A DNA stretch of 64,000 nucleotides from Cymbomonas tetramitiformis (Eukaryota > Chlorophyta > Pyramimonadophyceae > Pyramimonadales > Pyramimonadaceae). Where the stretch lies: contig LGRX02035269.1 in NCBI GenBank assembly GCA_001247695.2, positions 1 to 64,000 of the forward strand. Reading direction: 5' to 3'. Numbering within the stretch: position 1 is the stretch's first letter; the number at the start of each line of letters is the position of its first letter. The notes under the pieces are model-generated. The model worked only from the letters and a program-made list of their open reading frames with translations, did not search any database and had not been told where the DNA came from. Positions 54,782 through 64,000 of the stretch are shown here, one piece after another. Made by a program: the position numbers and the translations under genes.

Positions 54782-55032
54782 TCTTCGCAGCCCGCGCGTG
54801 TTCACCCTCTTCGCAGCCCGCGCGTGTTCACCCTCTTCGCAGCCAGCGCGTGTTCACCCTCTTCGCAGCCACCTCCTGCGTTCGCCCTGCTTCGCAGCCT
54901 TTCGCAGCCCGCGCGTGTTCACCTTTCGCAGCCCGCGCGTGTTCACCCCCTTCGCAGCCCGCGTGTGTTCACCCTCTTCGCAGCCCGCGCGTGTTCACCC
55001 TCCTCGCAGCCCGCGCGTGTTCACCCTCCAGG
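54782..55032. repeat. 26-bp minisatellite, about ten copies
   Basis: Unit ttcgcagcccgcgcgtgttc + accctc, with shortened and mutated copies around 54860-54930. Confidence 0.95.
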
Positions 55033-55104
55033 CAGTTCGCATATCGCATACCTCGCGGCGCGCCGATACCGTCCTCCAGCAGCGCACTTCTCACGCGGAG
55101 TTCT

Positions 55105-55382
55105 GCAGTTTGGTGTGGAGGCGCGCCGAAAGTGATGACGGGTATTGATCGGATGCAGCGCGGGCTGCAGTTTGGTGTGGAGGCGCGCAGAAGGTGATGA
55201 CGGGTATTGATCGGATCCAGCGCGGGCTGTAGTTTGGTGTGGAGGCGCAGAAGGTGATGACGGGTATTGATCGGATGCAGCGCGGGCTGCGGATGTTGCA
55301 TCATACCCGCATATCATCCACAGCCCGCGCTGCATACAACCAATACCCGTCATCACCGTCTGCGCGCCTCCACACCAAACTG
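55105..55382. repeat. Three direct 62-bp copies plus one inverted copy
   Basis: Direct units start at 55105, 55167 and 55229 (g(c/t)agtttggtgtggaggcgc ...). The inverted counterpart spans 55321-55382. The arrangement could form a long hairpin. Confidence 0.9.
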
Positions 55383-58020
55383 CGAAGATCCAGTGCCTTC
55401 TCTGCCCTCCAACGTGTGTCTCCACTTCCCGGAGGTTTTACCACCGCCCCCGGCTTGTCCCCGCAGCGTCCTTCTCGGGGCCCGCCCCGACCTCGCCGGG
55501 CCCTGCCCCGCGCAACATAGCGGACTCTTCACTGTGACTTTTGCCAGCTGGAGGTGGTGCACATGTACAAGTGGCATTCTTTTTTCCGTGGCAGTCCGGA
55601 CGTGTATCTCGTACCTCGGGACGGCCGTGTGTGACGACTGGGGAGCTTGAGACAGCTGGGGAGCTCGTGGCCACACCGACTGCACCACATCGACCACAGC
55701 TTCCTCAACGCTCGCGTGGGACGGCCCAAAAAGTGAACAGGCAGCAGTGGGCGGAGCGCGGAGGGAAAAGCACGACAACGCGGCACCATATGGGAGGTAC
55801 CGTGCGGCGATGCAAGAAGAATATGCGATGATCTCGCCGCGCGGGCGTCAGTGTGGTCGGAGGTAATGTTATTTTGCCGAGTCTGCATATCCAGAACGAG
55901 GTCAATCGTGCAGGATCTCATGACAGAGGGAAGGCAAAGTCCTCAGGCATGATGCATGCACGAGTTGAACTCTGAAATCGGCTCACGCTGCCTGGAGTCG
56001 CAAGTACAAATCATTGAGTTCAAATTCTTGGGAATTCTGTGAGGCTTGCTGCAGCGCTTCACGCAATGCACGCCGCTAATTATGGTCTTTGCAGGCGTTG
56101 GCCGCTCTCTTCGAGCGGTTTTTGCACCTCAGCGATGCCAGTCAGGCTTCCAGAGGAGGCGGAGCTTATTGCGTTCCGGATCGGTGATGGGCAGAGATGA
56201 AAACTGTTGTCAACTTGTGCACGCACACACAATAAGGAGATCTGGGGTGAGGGCTGGCGATGTCAAAAACCCGAGGCTCGCGCCGTTTGCTTCCTCGTGC
56301 CGCGCGGCGAGGCGAACTCCAGACGTTTCTGTAACAAGGCGTTTCTGTGAAGTCCCCGGACAAGACGACTTAAACACCTTAGTCTCGCAGATCGTGGTGA
56401 AGCGTGAATTCAACTGCGCTGGATATTCGGCGGCGTGTAAGCAGGACCTCTCGGAATACGTAAATAGAGCGCCGTGGCACGAAAACAATATACACACTGA
56501 CAGGGCCACTCAAGACGAGTGAGCAACAAAGAAAAGCACGCGCCCATAGACGACTACAGACTACAGGCTTAAAATTTTCAGACGTTCCCCTGCAGCTCGC
56601 TTACCATTCGAATAAGGCTGTAACGAGCAACGAGTTCTTGACTTCATCGACCTGTTCGCACCGGTCACCAAGACGTTGCTTCAATTAAAGGGTTTCAGGC
56701 AACAAACCTTGCGCCTATCACACTCAATAGTTTTCATTGGCGTTACTGGCAGTGTAGCTGTGGGATAATCTTATGTCGTGTGGCCACCGCGGTTTCTGAC
56801 GTCCCGAAGCAATCAGTTCGCCAAAGCTCGTCTATGCTAGAGAGGCTGCTGACCAAAGCAGAATCCCGGAGCGCACCTGTTAATCGTCTGCAGCCGACCC
56901 GCAGGCCTGAAAGGCGCACCACAGAGCTGCATGTTCCAGAAAACCCGTCTACGATTTAAGCAAACTTGACAAACAACAGATACATGCAGTGTCTATCGTT
57001 CGGTTGCTGCGATGTCTCGGACGGGTGCTCTTCACAAGTTGTGTAATCCGATTCAGATTTGCAGTTCTGACGTGAGTTCAGCTAGAACGAGGAGATCCCT
57101 CGCCTGCATCCCTCAAACGCTATCGATGAATTTTTTTTTCATGTTTTCATATTTAAGATATGATCGTTCGATTCAATTAAAAGTAATCACCAAAGTATCC
57201 TCTCGTTAATCGTGCGATACTGCCGTGCGATTTCCGTTTCGTTATGATCGAGAGGAGGAGTCTTTCAGTTTTTCTCCAAGAGATATGCATTTGCATATCA
57301 AGTATCATATGTGTATCCCTTCAACCAGCCAATCGAACGAAAGTATCTGAATTCTCCACATGCACGCGACGGTCGAGACCTCGCGAGACCGCGAGAGCCA
57401 TTACCGGATTTACAGTATACGCGAAACCGCACGGCCGGAATAGTGCCGGAATCCAGGAATCCCAATAAATGCCCGATAAAATTTGGACGGAAAATAATGG
57501 GTCCTCCGCTCCTCCCCGATCATCTCCGGGCCGCTCCGTTCTCGTCTCCGGTCTCGGCTCTCGATCTCGCTTCGTTCCGTTCCTCGTCCATGTCGTGGCG
57601 TAAGACTACAGGCTAAAGCGGACCAAAATGCCTTAATCACGGAGAGGTTGACTTCCTCGCCTCCCCATAAGCGGGTGGGCGGAGGCCGGCCTCCTGCTTT
57701 CCCCCGCCTCGGAGTGTGCACAGTGCAGTGCATGGTGACACGTTGTTCAGTCCGACCCGACCCCGCGACCCGCCCGACACATAAAACCTAACTGTATGTT
57801 TTGTTATCTTAGATTGAGTGCCGTGTCACTGCTTGGCTTCCCGACTGGATATATTGATATATTTTGTCTATATATATTGATGGAAGTGACACCCCGACTG
57901 TCATTCCTATTGTTAGGGTGCATGACTGTCACCGGTCCCGGAACCCTAGACCCCGAACATATAACGGGAAGACTGATTATTCTCACCCTCGGGGAGATCT
58001 ATTCTGATTATGTGACTCAC

Positions 58021-58282
58021 CTACTGGAATATCCTAGTCCAAAGATATCAGATAGTCTGTAAACTTAGTGTAGATAAACTCTCATAAGAAATAAACCCTA
58101 AGCTAGATATACCCGGAACGGTCTCGGAGTCGGAACGGTCTCGGACCTAGCAACATGTGACACCTTGGTGTGTCACAACACGAACAGTCATCAATCACCA
58201 GTCCAGTGTTGGCTACCTAGGAATCTGTTATAGGAGCCTGCACCGGGACTCCCGGTCAGGGTTGCCTATACAGATTTCAGCA
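58021..58282 (-). repeat. LTR of the gag-only family (minus strand)
   Basis: Complete length, from CTACTGGAATATCC to GATTTCAGCA on the plus strand; the mirror image of 62992-63251. Confidence 0.85.
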
Positions 58283-58970
58283 CACCATCCCAGCAATGTG
58301 GGTGGTGACTGACAGGCAAGTCAGAAATGTAAGATTGCTAGTTAGGGCAAGAGCTAGGTTGACAAGGCCTAACTGCTAATCCAACTGTGCTATTCCGATA
58401 CACAAATTGGAACCCTCTACAGTAATCACTCTGTAATAAGAAAACCCGCCAATAAGAAAGTAGCCAGCTTTTTTGATTTCTTCACAATATTTAACACATA
58501 ACACTCCATATTTAAGATCTTTATATAAATAAGAAAGTTGCTAGGCTGACCTCAAATTCCTGTTTTCTTAAAATCGAGTGTTTACTGTAGCTAGCACAAG
58601 AGCAGAAACATACGGGCAATAAGGTCCCGCTAAACCACTGAAAACCTCTGTGCCAGCAAGTCGGCTTGAAGATTGCAAAGGTGTCAAAGTAAAACCATAA
58701 ACCAGATTGAAGAAGCCGTTGATGTGAAAGTACATCTCAGCACACCACTAGAGCAGTGGTGTACTGCCAGAACCAGAAGCATAACTACTCGGGGTCAAAG
58801 TCCAAAGGAGCACCGTCACCACAATGTCCACTGTAGTAGCTCGCAACACTACACTCCAGCGGGTCAGGCAGCCGGTGAGCCACCGTTGCAGCACCCAGGG
58901 AGTGCAACATCGTATCCAGAGTGACGGGGTCCAGATCTGTGATACCAGAGTAGATGCAGAGATCCTCATG
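58021..58970 (-). mobile_element. 3' part of a gag-only LTR retrotransposon (minus strand)
   Basis: A 262-bp LTR (58021-58282) is followed, on the minus strand upstream, by the same 3' UTR as the element ending at 62805: ctaatccaactgtgc, gataca(c)aaattgga and aaaccagattgaagaa all match 62270-62470 in reverse. A short stretch of Gag C-terminus (YYSGHCGDGAPLD, compare YYGMALHESGPLD) lies near 58790-58850. An AT-rich insertion of about 150 bp (58430-58590) interrupts the UTR. Confidence 0.75.
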
Positions 58971-59014
58971 GGGAAACAGAAACTACGGTACCGCTAGACC
59001 AGAAGCCCGAAAAA

Positions 59015-59105
59015 GGTGAGCCAGGCCGGGATCGAGCCCGTGACCTCTCGCATACCGGACGAGCGCTCTGCCGTTGAGCTACTCTGGCTATTGATGGCGA
59101 TTCTG
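59015..59105 (-). other. tRNA-like sequence, copy 2 (probable pseudogene)
   Basis: Minus strand: GCCAGAG TA, D-arm GCTC..GAGC, anticodon stem CTCGT/GCGAG with loop CCGGTAT, then a T-arm CGGG-CTCGAT-CCCG and CTGGCTCACC. The cloverleaf is recognisable, but the T-loop lacks a base, acceptor positions 6-7 do not pair and U33 is C. It is therefore a tRNA-derived repeat or pseudogene. The flanking 100 bp is shared with 7960-8115. Confidence 0.5.
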
Positions 59106-59245
59106 GTGCGGTACAGATTACTGACTCCCCACGGTGCCACGTAGGCGGCGAAGAGTGAAACACGAAGGATACAACTTTTCCCCCAACTCGTTGCGGTGCG
59201 CTCTCGTTGGGGCATCGCGCGGCTATGGGCGTGGCGATCTGGGGG

Positions 59246-59495
59246 TCATTAATTCAGATAGGTGTTCTATCAGAGCCCCAGCCAGCCCCCGGCGCGACAG
59301 ATCCCCTAGACCAACACTGGATCACTGATCAGACCAGAGAATTCGTATCACACACGTCGTGTCACAGTAGGCTAGACTCCGAGACCGTCCGAGACCGTTC
59401 CGGGTATATCTAGCTTAGGGTTTATTTATCTTAGACAGTTTATCCACACGAGTACGGGACTTTCTGATATCTAGTGTACTTGGATATTCCGGTAG
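59246..59495 (+). repeat. Left LTR, gag-only element 1
   Basis: The inner 170 bp is nearly identical to the right LTR (gactccgagaccgtccgaga, ctagcttagggtttatttat). The outer 70 bp is diverged, so the start is approximate. Confidence 0.7.
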
Positions 59496-59646
59496 GTCGT
59501 GGCCCCATCCACGTTTTCGTTCCACTTGCTATCTTGGCCATGATTGGCTAAGCAGCCGCTTGAAGAGGTGGTGCGCACTTGCGCGTTTGGGTGCGACTAG
59601 GATTTGGACATGATTTTACGGTAGACGTATTTTGCGGCTGCGAGTC

Positions 59647-62223
59647 ATGGGCACCGCGCGTTGCTATTGCTCGGTTGTGGCAATGTTCATTTACGTTGTT
59701 TTACCTGCCCTGATCCCGCTGGTTTACGTATTTTGGGCTGGTGCTCCGGACGCCTTCGACCACATCGACATTTGCAAGTGCCCCACGCTCTTTTCGCCGC
59801 TCCGCACGTTCTGCCGTTACGTCATCCCTCCATTTCCGCCACAACACCCAAACGTGCTACCGCGCATCATCTTTTCTCTGGCTTTCAAAAGTATGGCAAC
59901 ATCTACTCGAGCTCGCAAACGCCTATTGAAGGACTCCGATTTGGACGCCTCAATACGGCTTTTGGATGCGGTTCGGGACACTCCGACCGCTAGCACCCCA
60001 CCTGTGGTGCCCCCTGCTGCTTCCAGCAACTCCGACACCGCTGTCGCGTTGCGGAAGCACCTAGTCGACCAACATGCCGCGGTCGACGTGGTCTACAAGG
60101 GGAGACTACATCGGGCTTGGGCCAAGGGTATCCGCGAGGATATCCTTGGTTCCAAGAAACATCATTATCGTGGCACTGACGACGCGGACCGCCTCTCCGA
60201 GCTGGTGGTGCAGCTTCGTACCGAGTTTCAGTCCGCTGGGCTGGATTTGACTCCCTTTGACCTCGACGACCCCACCTCTCTGGTTGTCGAGAAGGTTAAT
60301 GGGCTTCTCTACGACGTGTTGGCCCTCGTCGTGGAGCGCAACTCAGTGGCGGACACCTGGCTTCGCGGTACGGACTCCTCGGCTGACCGAGATGGACGTC
60401 GTGCTCTTATCGACATCATCAAGGGGAGCGTACCGGCAGCTCTACGCGAGAGTCACCAGCAGGAGCACGCGGCTCTTCGTTATCCCGCGGGCGTTGACCC
60501 GCAGCCGATCTTGGCTCGCGAGCAACGTCTGGTGTGGGATAACCGCGCTCCTGACTGGCAACCCACCGACGAGACCCGCAAGCTCTCATTATACAACCGC
60601 CTCGACCCGGTCTTCTACGCGGCGGTGAAGGTGCGTTTTCCGCTTGCGGGTGACCTCAGCGGGGTGACTCTCCGCTCGCTCCAGGCCCTCGTCGTGGCCA
60701 TCTTCCAGGCATGGGCACAGTCGGACGAGGGGGCGTCAGCGCGTGAGAAGCAGACACTGGGGGCGGGCGGTAAGCCCTCTGCGCTTATCACCTCGTCTGA
60801 GTACGCCGTTCTGCTCGAGGAGATCGCCGCCTTGAAGGCGCTCGTGCAAGGCAATCGCACGGGTGCGGTTCAGCGACAGCCGCAGCCGCAGCCGCGCGGT
60901 AAACAGCATCCACGAGGCCATCGGGTGGGTGTGCACCCGGCACCGTCTGTGGGGTTCGACAGGGACAACATGAAGGCGAAACCCCTCTGCCACCGCTGCC
61001 GGAAAGCGGGCAGAGGTGACACCTATCACGCGTACCGCGACTGCCCTCTTGGTGGGCGCCAGCATTCGTCGGCCACGGCAGCGGCCTTCTGCATTCCTAT
61101 TGAGGAGGAGGATGCGGAGGGCCTCCGCACCTTGGCGCTTGTGCAGGTCTTCCAGGAGGCTGCGGATGATGGTCCAGAGGCCTTCGCCCGTGCGGCGTCG
61201 GCTTACGGTCCTCCCGCTGTGCTTTCCGCGGGCGGTGTTGGCGGCATCGACGTGTCGGCCTACGGCTTCAGCGTGCAGCCTGCGGCCGACGGGGCGGACG
61301 ACGAGGACATCTTGCGGCGGCTTGATGCCCTCACCACTGAGGTTCAGGCCGCCCAAGAGAAGGTACATTACACTCACGCATCCTTTGTTCCTGGGAGTGC
61401 GGTTGAGGAGCATGCATCGGCTTTGGTGTGTGGCCCTGCCGCTGCGGCGGGGATCACACCGAAGGGGCAGGTTCCGGCAGGTGGTGCGGCGGCATCGGCG
61501 TCCGCCGTGCCGGCCCCTGCTATGCCTGTTTCGCAGGCGAAGGATGTACGGCCCGCGCCAGTTCAATCGGCGCGGGTGACCACCACAGAGGCGACATGCG
61601 GTGAGTTCGGAGGCTTCGTGCAGACGGTGAATCACGCCGCCGTCCACCCGTCTGACCTGACGGGCTATGACACGGACGACTACGAGGATTACGCCGACGG
61701 TACTTTCGCGGTGAAGCCGCGGGCTCCGTCCGGTGCTATCGGATGCGGTGTGCCGCCTTTCGGCTTTGGCACGCCGGCGATCGGCGCTCTCGCGGTGCTC
61801 TCTCTGTTGTGGATTTCTTTTGCAGGTGTGTCTGTTTCGGCGTCCACAGCTTCTGCTGTGTCGGCATGTGCACCGGCTACGGAGATGCCTTCGCCTGGTG
61901 GTGATCTCGATTGGGAAACTCCGTCATTTTTCTCTACGAATGATTTTCTTGATCCGGTGATGACGGCTCGGGGTCTCCTATTATTGCCTGACGATGTGCC
62001 ACAGCTTCAGCCGCCCGAGCCTCCTGACACTTTGAGCTTTTTAGCATTTCAGGATTTGGCTCAAGCGGATTTGGGTATTGACATGGCATTCTACTACGGC
62101 ATGGCCTTACATGAGAGCGGTCCTCTTGATGCGGGGCGCTATTATGGAGCTGGTTACTTTACTTCCTACTATGGGATGGACTTCCGTGAGGCCACCGCTG
62201 ACTACTTTGGTACTGTCGATTGA
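59647..62223 (+). CDS. Gag-like protein with zinc knuckle and hydrophobic ends
   Basis: The first ATG (59647) opens MGTARCYC and a hydrophobic stretch (AMFIYVVLPALIPLVYVFWA), conserved in kind in the second copy (63405), so it is part of the protein. The helical capsid-like region includes STRARKRLLKDSDLDASIRL, DTWLRGTDSSADRDGRRAL and NRLDPVFYAAVKVRFPLAGD. An unusual knuckle, CHRCRKAGRGDTYHAYRDC (C-x2-C-x9-H-x4-C), lies at about 60990-61045 and is preceded by an Arg/Gln/Pro-rich patch. The C-terminal third is Ala/Asp-rich, with a second hydrophobic segment (AIGALAVLSLLWISFAGVSV, about 61765) and a Tyr/Gly-rich tail. It stops at TGA 62221-62223. It presumably packages element RNA; the hydrophobic ends hint at membrane contact. 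Confidence 0.8.
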   Translation: MGTARCYCSVVAMFIYVVLPALIPLVYVFWAGAPDAFDHIDICKCPTLFSPLRTFCRYVIPPFPPQHPNVLPRIIFSLAFKSMATSTRARKRLLKDSDLDASIRLLDAVRDTPTASTPPVVPPAASSNSDTAVALRKHLVDQHAAVDVVYKGRLHRAWAKGIREDILGSKKHHYRGTDDADRLSELVVQLRTEFQSAGLDLTPFDLDDPTSLVVEKVNGLLYDVLALVVERNSVADTWLRGTDSSADRDGRRALIDIIKGSVPAALRESHQQEHAALRYPAGVDPQPILAREQRLVWDNRAPDWQPTDETRKLSLYNRLDPVFYAAVKVRFPLAGDLSGVTLRSLQALVVAIFQAWAQSDEGASAREKQTLGAGGKPSALITSSEYAVLLEEIAALKALVQGNRTGAVQRQPQPQPRGKQHPRGHRVGVHPAPSVGFDRDNMKAKPLCHRCRKAGRGDTYHAYRDCPLGGRQHSSATAAAFCIPIEEEDAEGLRTLALVQVFQEAADDGPEAFARAASAYGPPAVLSAGGVGGIDVSAYGFSVQPAADGADDEDILRRLDALTTEVQAAQEKVHYTHASFVPGSAVEEHASALVCGPAAAAGITPKGQVPAGGAAASASAVPAPAMPVSQAKDVRPAPVQSARVTTTEATCGEFGGFVQTVNHAAVHPSDLTGYDTDDYEDYADGTFAVKPRAPSGAIGCGVPPFGFGTPAIGALAVLSLLWISFAGVSVSASTASAVSACAPATEMPSPGGDLDWETPSFFSTNDFLDPVMTARGLLLLPDDVPQLQPPEPPDTLSFLAFQDLAQADLGIDMAFYYGMALHESGPLDAGRYYGAGYFTSYYGMDFREATADYFGTVD

Positions 62224-62550
62224 CCTCTTGCTCACTCTGGAGGCACACCAACATGGTGGTGTGCAGAACTCCTGTGACCTCAAAGACTTCTTCAATCTGG
62301 TTTATGTTTTGCTTTGACACCTTTATAATCTTCAAACTGACTTGCTAGCACGGTTCTTTTCACTTGTTTAGCGGTGCCTTAATTGCCCGTATGCTTTTGC
62401 TCACGTGCTACCTAGAGGTTTCCAATTTGTGTATCAGAATGGCACAGTTGGATTAGCGGTTAGGCTTGTCACCTAGCTTCTGCCCTGGCATTAACACCTT
62501 ACATTTTCTGACTCTCCTAGCCAGTCACCACCCACAGTGCTGGGGTGGTG

Positions 62551-62805
62551 TGCTGAAATCTGTATAGGCAGCCCTGACTGGGAGTCCCGGTCAGGCCCCT
62601 ATGACAGATCCCTAGGACCAACACTGGACTGCTGACTAATCTGTAGGTTCGTACTGTGACACACGCGGTGTCACAGGTAGGCTAGACTCCGAGACCGTCC
62701 GAGACCGTTCCGGGTATATCTAGCTTAGGGTTTATTTATCTTACACAGTTTATCCACACGAGTACGGGACTTTCTGATATCTAGTGTACTTGGATATTCC
62801 GGTAG
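62551..62805 (+). repeat. Right LTR, gag-only element 1
   Basis: Begins TGCTGAAATCTG directly after the purine tract and contains the short palindrome gactgggagtcccggtcagg. Confidence 0.85.
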
Positions 62806-62991
62806 GGGCGTGCGGCCTGTGCGGCACGATTGTATCCTTCATGACACAACCTCACTCTGAAGTGTCTACGTGGCACAACCACAACCAGCTGCCGGCGTCA
62901 CACCTGCGCAGTGGAAGCGTGGTGGGCCCATAACCTCATGGGGAAACAGAAACTGTACCGCTAGACCAGAAGCCCGAAAAAGGTGAGCCAG

Positions 62992-63251
62992 TGCTGAAAT
63001 CTGTATAGGCAGCCCTGACCGGGAGTCCCGGTGCAGGCCCCTATGACAGATTCCTATGTAGCCAACACTGGACCGTGACTGATTCGTAAGCCTGTGCTGT
63101 GATACACCGAGTGTCACAGGTAGCTAGACTCGAGACCGTTCCGACTCCGTAACCGTTCCGGGTATATCTAGCTTAGGGTTTATTTCTTATACGAGTTTAT
63201 CTATATTGGTTCACTGACTGTCTGATATCTTGAACCGGGATATTCCAGTAG
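62992..63251 (+). repeat. Left LTR, gag-only element 2
   Basis: It starts TGCTGAAATC immediately after aaaggtgagccag. That flank is identical to sequence at about 58990-59022, which there continues into the tRNA-like sequence. Confidence 0.85.
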
Positions 63252-63404
63252 GTCGTGGACCCATTCCACGCTATATTCCACAGCTAATTTGGCCATGATT
63301 GGCGCTAAAGCAGCCGCTTTGAGAGGTGGTGCGCAACGGCGCGTTTGGGTACGAGTGGGAAGTTTGAGATGAGCAGTTTGTAAGTGCGTCTTTGAGCCGC
63401 CGCT

Positions 63405-63740
63405 ATGGGGATTCGACCTAGACCGGGCTTCGTTGGCGCAATGTCCTTTTACGGTATAGTTCTTGCCTTGGCCCATCATGCTACCGCTTCTTGGGCTGGT
63501 GTCTGCAGCACCTTCGACCTCGACGACGTCTTCCAGTGCCCCTCGCTCGCATGGCTCTACCGCTCCTTACGTAACTGTGACGTCGCATTTTCCCCACGCC
63601 ATTACCCTTACGCGCCCCAGCGTACCACCTCCCATCAGGCTTTCGAAATTATGGTTGTTCACACACGTGCGAAGAGGTCCCTCACGAGGGACTCCGACAT
63701 TGACGCCTCGTTGAGGCTGACGGACGCGGTTCGCAACCAG
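63405..63740 (+). pseudogene. Gag N-terminus, copy 2, broken
   Basis: From ATG 63405: MGIRPRPGFVGAMSFYGIVL, then WAG, FDLDD and CPSL, and at about 63652 MVVHTRAKRSLTRDSDIDAS, aligning without gaps to the first copy up to RLTDAVRNQ. After that the sequence changes to unrelated AT-rich DNA and the frame ends soon after. Confidence 0.7.
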
Positions 63741-64000
63741 GGAACATATCAAACATTTATGTCGTACGGCCAACACTCAAAATTTCCATCGGCCAAATTT
63801 CGGCCATCCCGGCCAAAATCCAAAATTGCCCGCCGCAGGCGTAAAATTTTAATTTTATGTATGGCAATATCATAAAAATCACAAATTTTCGGGGGAATTT
63901 TCAAAATTTTACATAATTCGTTTCGGCCAACAAGCAAAAGCACACTCGGCCAAACCTCGGCCACAGCTCTCATCGTACGGCCACAGACCGGCCATAGGGG
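63741..64000. other. Unidentified insertion rich in CGGCCA motifs
   Basis: The sequence interrupts Gag copy 2 with acggccaacactcaaaa, atcggccaaatttcggccat and similar motifs, repeating (T/A)CGGCCA/TTGGCCG-like words between AT-rich stretches. The right end lies outside the window, so its nature (transposon, foldback or satellite) is open. Confidence 0.4.

Larger units (their letters stand above)
53640..57790. other. No supported gene apart from repeats
   Basis: Several overlapping ORFs up to 158 codons (for example 56046-56522) show no recognisable domain and mostly start without ATG. Repeats within it are listed separately. Confidence 0.35.
59246..62805 (+). mobile_element. Gag-only LTR retrotransposon (TR-GAG-like), 3.5 kb
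   Basis: Left LTR about 59246-59495 (diverged at its outer end) and right LTR 62551-62805 enclose one ORF, a single Gag-like protein, and a 327-bp 3' UTR ending in the polypurine tggggtggtg. No protease, RT, RNase H or integrase is present. The LTR ends are TGCTGAAATC and ATTCCGGTAG. Such elements need enzymes from a partner. Confidence 0.82.
62992..64000 (+). mobile_element. Second gag-only element, truncated by window edge
   Basis: LTR 62992-63251, then a leader matching the first element (gtcgtgg.ccca, ggccatgattgg, gcagccgctt, gaggtggtgcgca) and the start of Gag. It is joined 186 bp after the first element in the same orientation. Gag similarity ends abruptly at about 63740. Confidence 0.8.

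Noticed and set aside
56046..56522. 158-codon ORF as a gene
   Set aside because: It starts without ATG, has no recognisable domain, and lies in anonymous sequence overlapped by an opposite-strand ORF.
59015..59105. Functional tRNA-Thr(GGT) gene
   Set aside because: The T-loop is one base short, two acceptor pairs fail and position 33 is C, so a pseudogene or tRNA-derived repeat fits better.

Overview
The window is eukaryotic nuclear DNA, most likely from a green alga. The evidence is a plastid-type ferredoxin-nitrite reductase with a transit-peptide exon, an NLP/NIT2-type RWP-RK regulator, a surface protein with (Ser)Pro-rich linkers, GT-AG introns and a heavy load of LTR retrotransposons and minisatellites. 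The repeat-rich, intron-containing make-up would suit a large-genome prasinophyte such as Cymbomonas or Pyramimonas; that is inference. There is one scaffold gap (25869-25888).

Layout. 1-4.9 kb: a divergent gene pair, a partial zinc-finger gene (-) and a transposase-like gene spread over several frames (+), separated by four perfect palindromes arranged A-B-A-B. 5.06-6.9 kb: a short non-autonomous LTR element. 6.9-7.8 kb: a 173-bp satellite. 8.0-8.4 kb: a tRNA-like fragment and an LTR fragment. 9.1-9.8 kb: a cytochrome b5-domain gene (-). 11.9-14.7 kb: nitrite reductase (+). 15.6-17.0 kb: a decayed Copia copy. 19.9-25.7 kb: the RWP-RK/PB1 regulator (-). 26-41 kb: one long gene (+) for a single-pass membrane protein built from duplicated exon modules, with a young Copia element (27186-35191, target duplication CGATG) in one of its introns. 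41-49 kb: almost no recognisable genes, with minisatellites. 49.9-52.8 kb: a coiled-coil gene (-) with short in-phase exons. 53-57.8 kb: minisatellites and anonymous DNA. 58.0-64.0 kb: three copies of one gag-only LTR retrotransposon family, the last running off the right edge.

How the parts fit. Nitrite reductase and the NLP/NIT2-like factor lie within about 5 kb of each other, so this may be a nitrate-assimilation neighbourhood; the b5 gene could belong to it but does not have to. The Copia element splits the surface-protein gene only within an intron, so that gene may still be expressed. Exon joins were made by eye. They are firm where GT/AG and phase agree between duplicated modules and tentative elsewhere.
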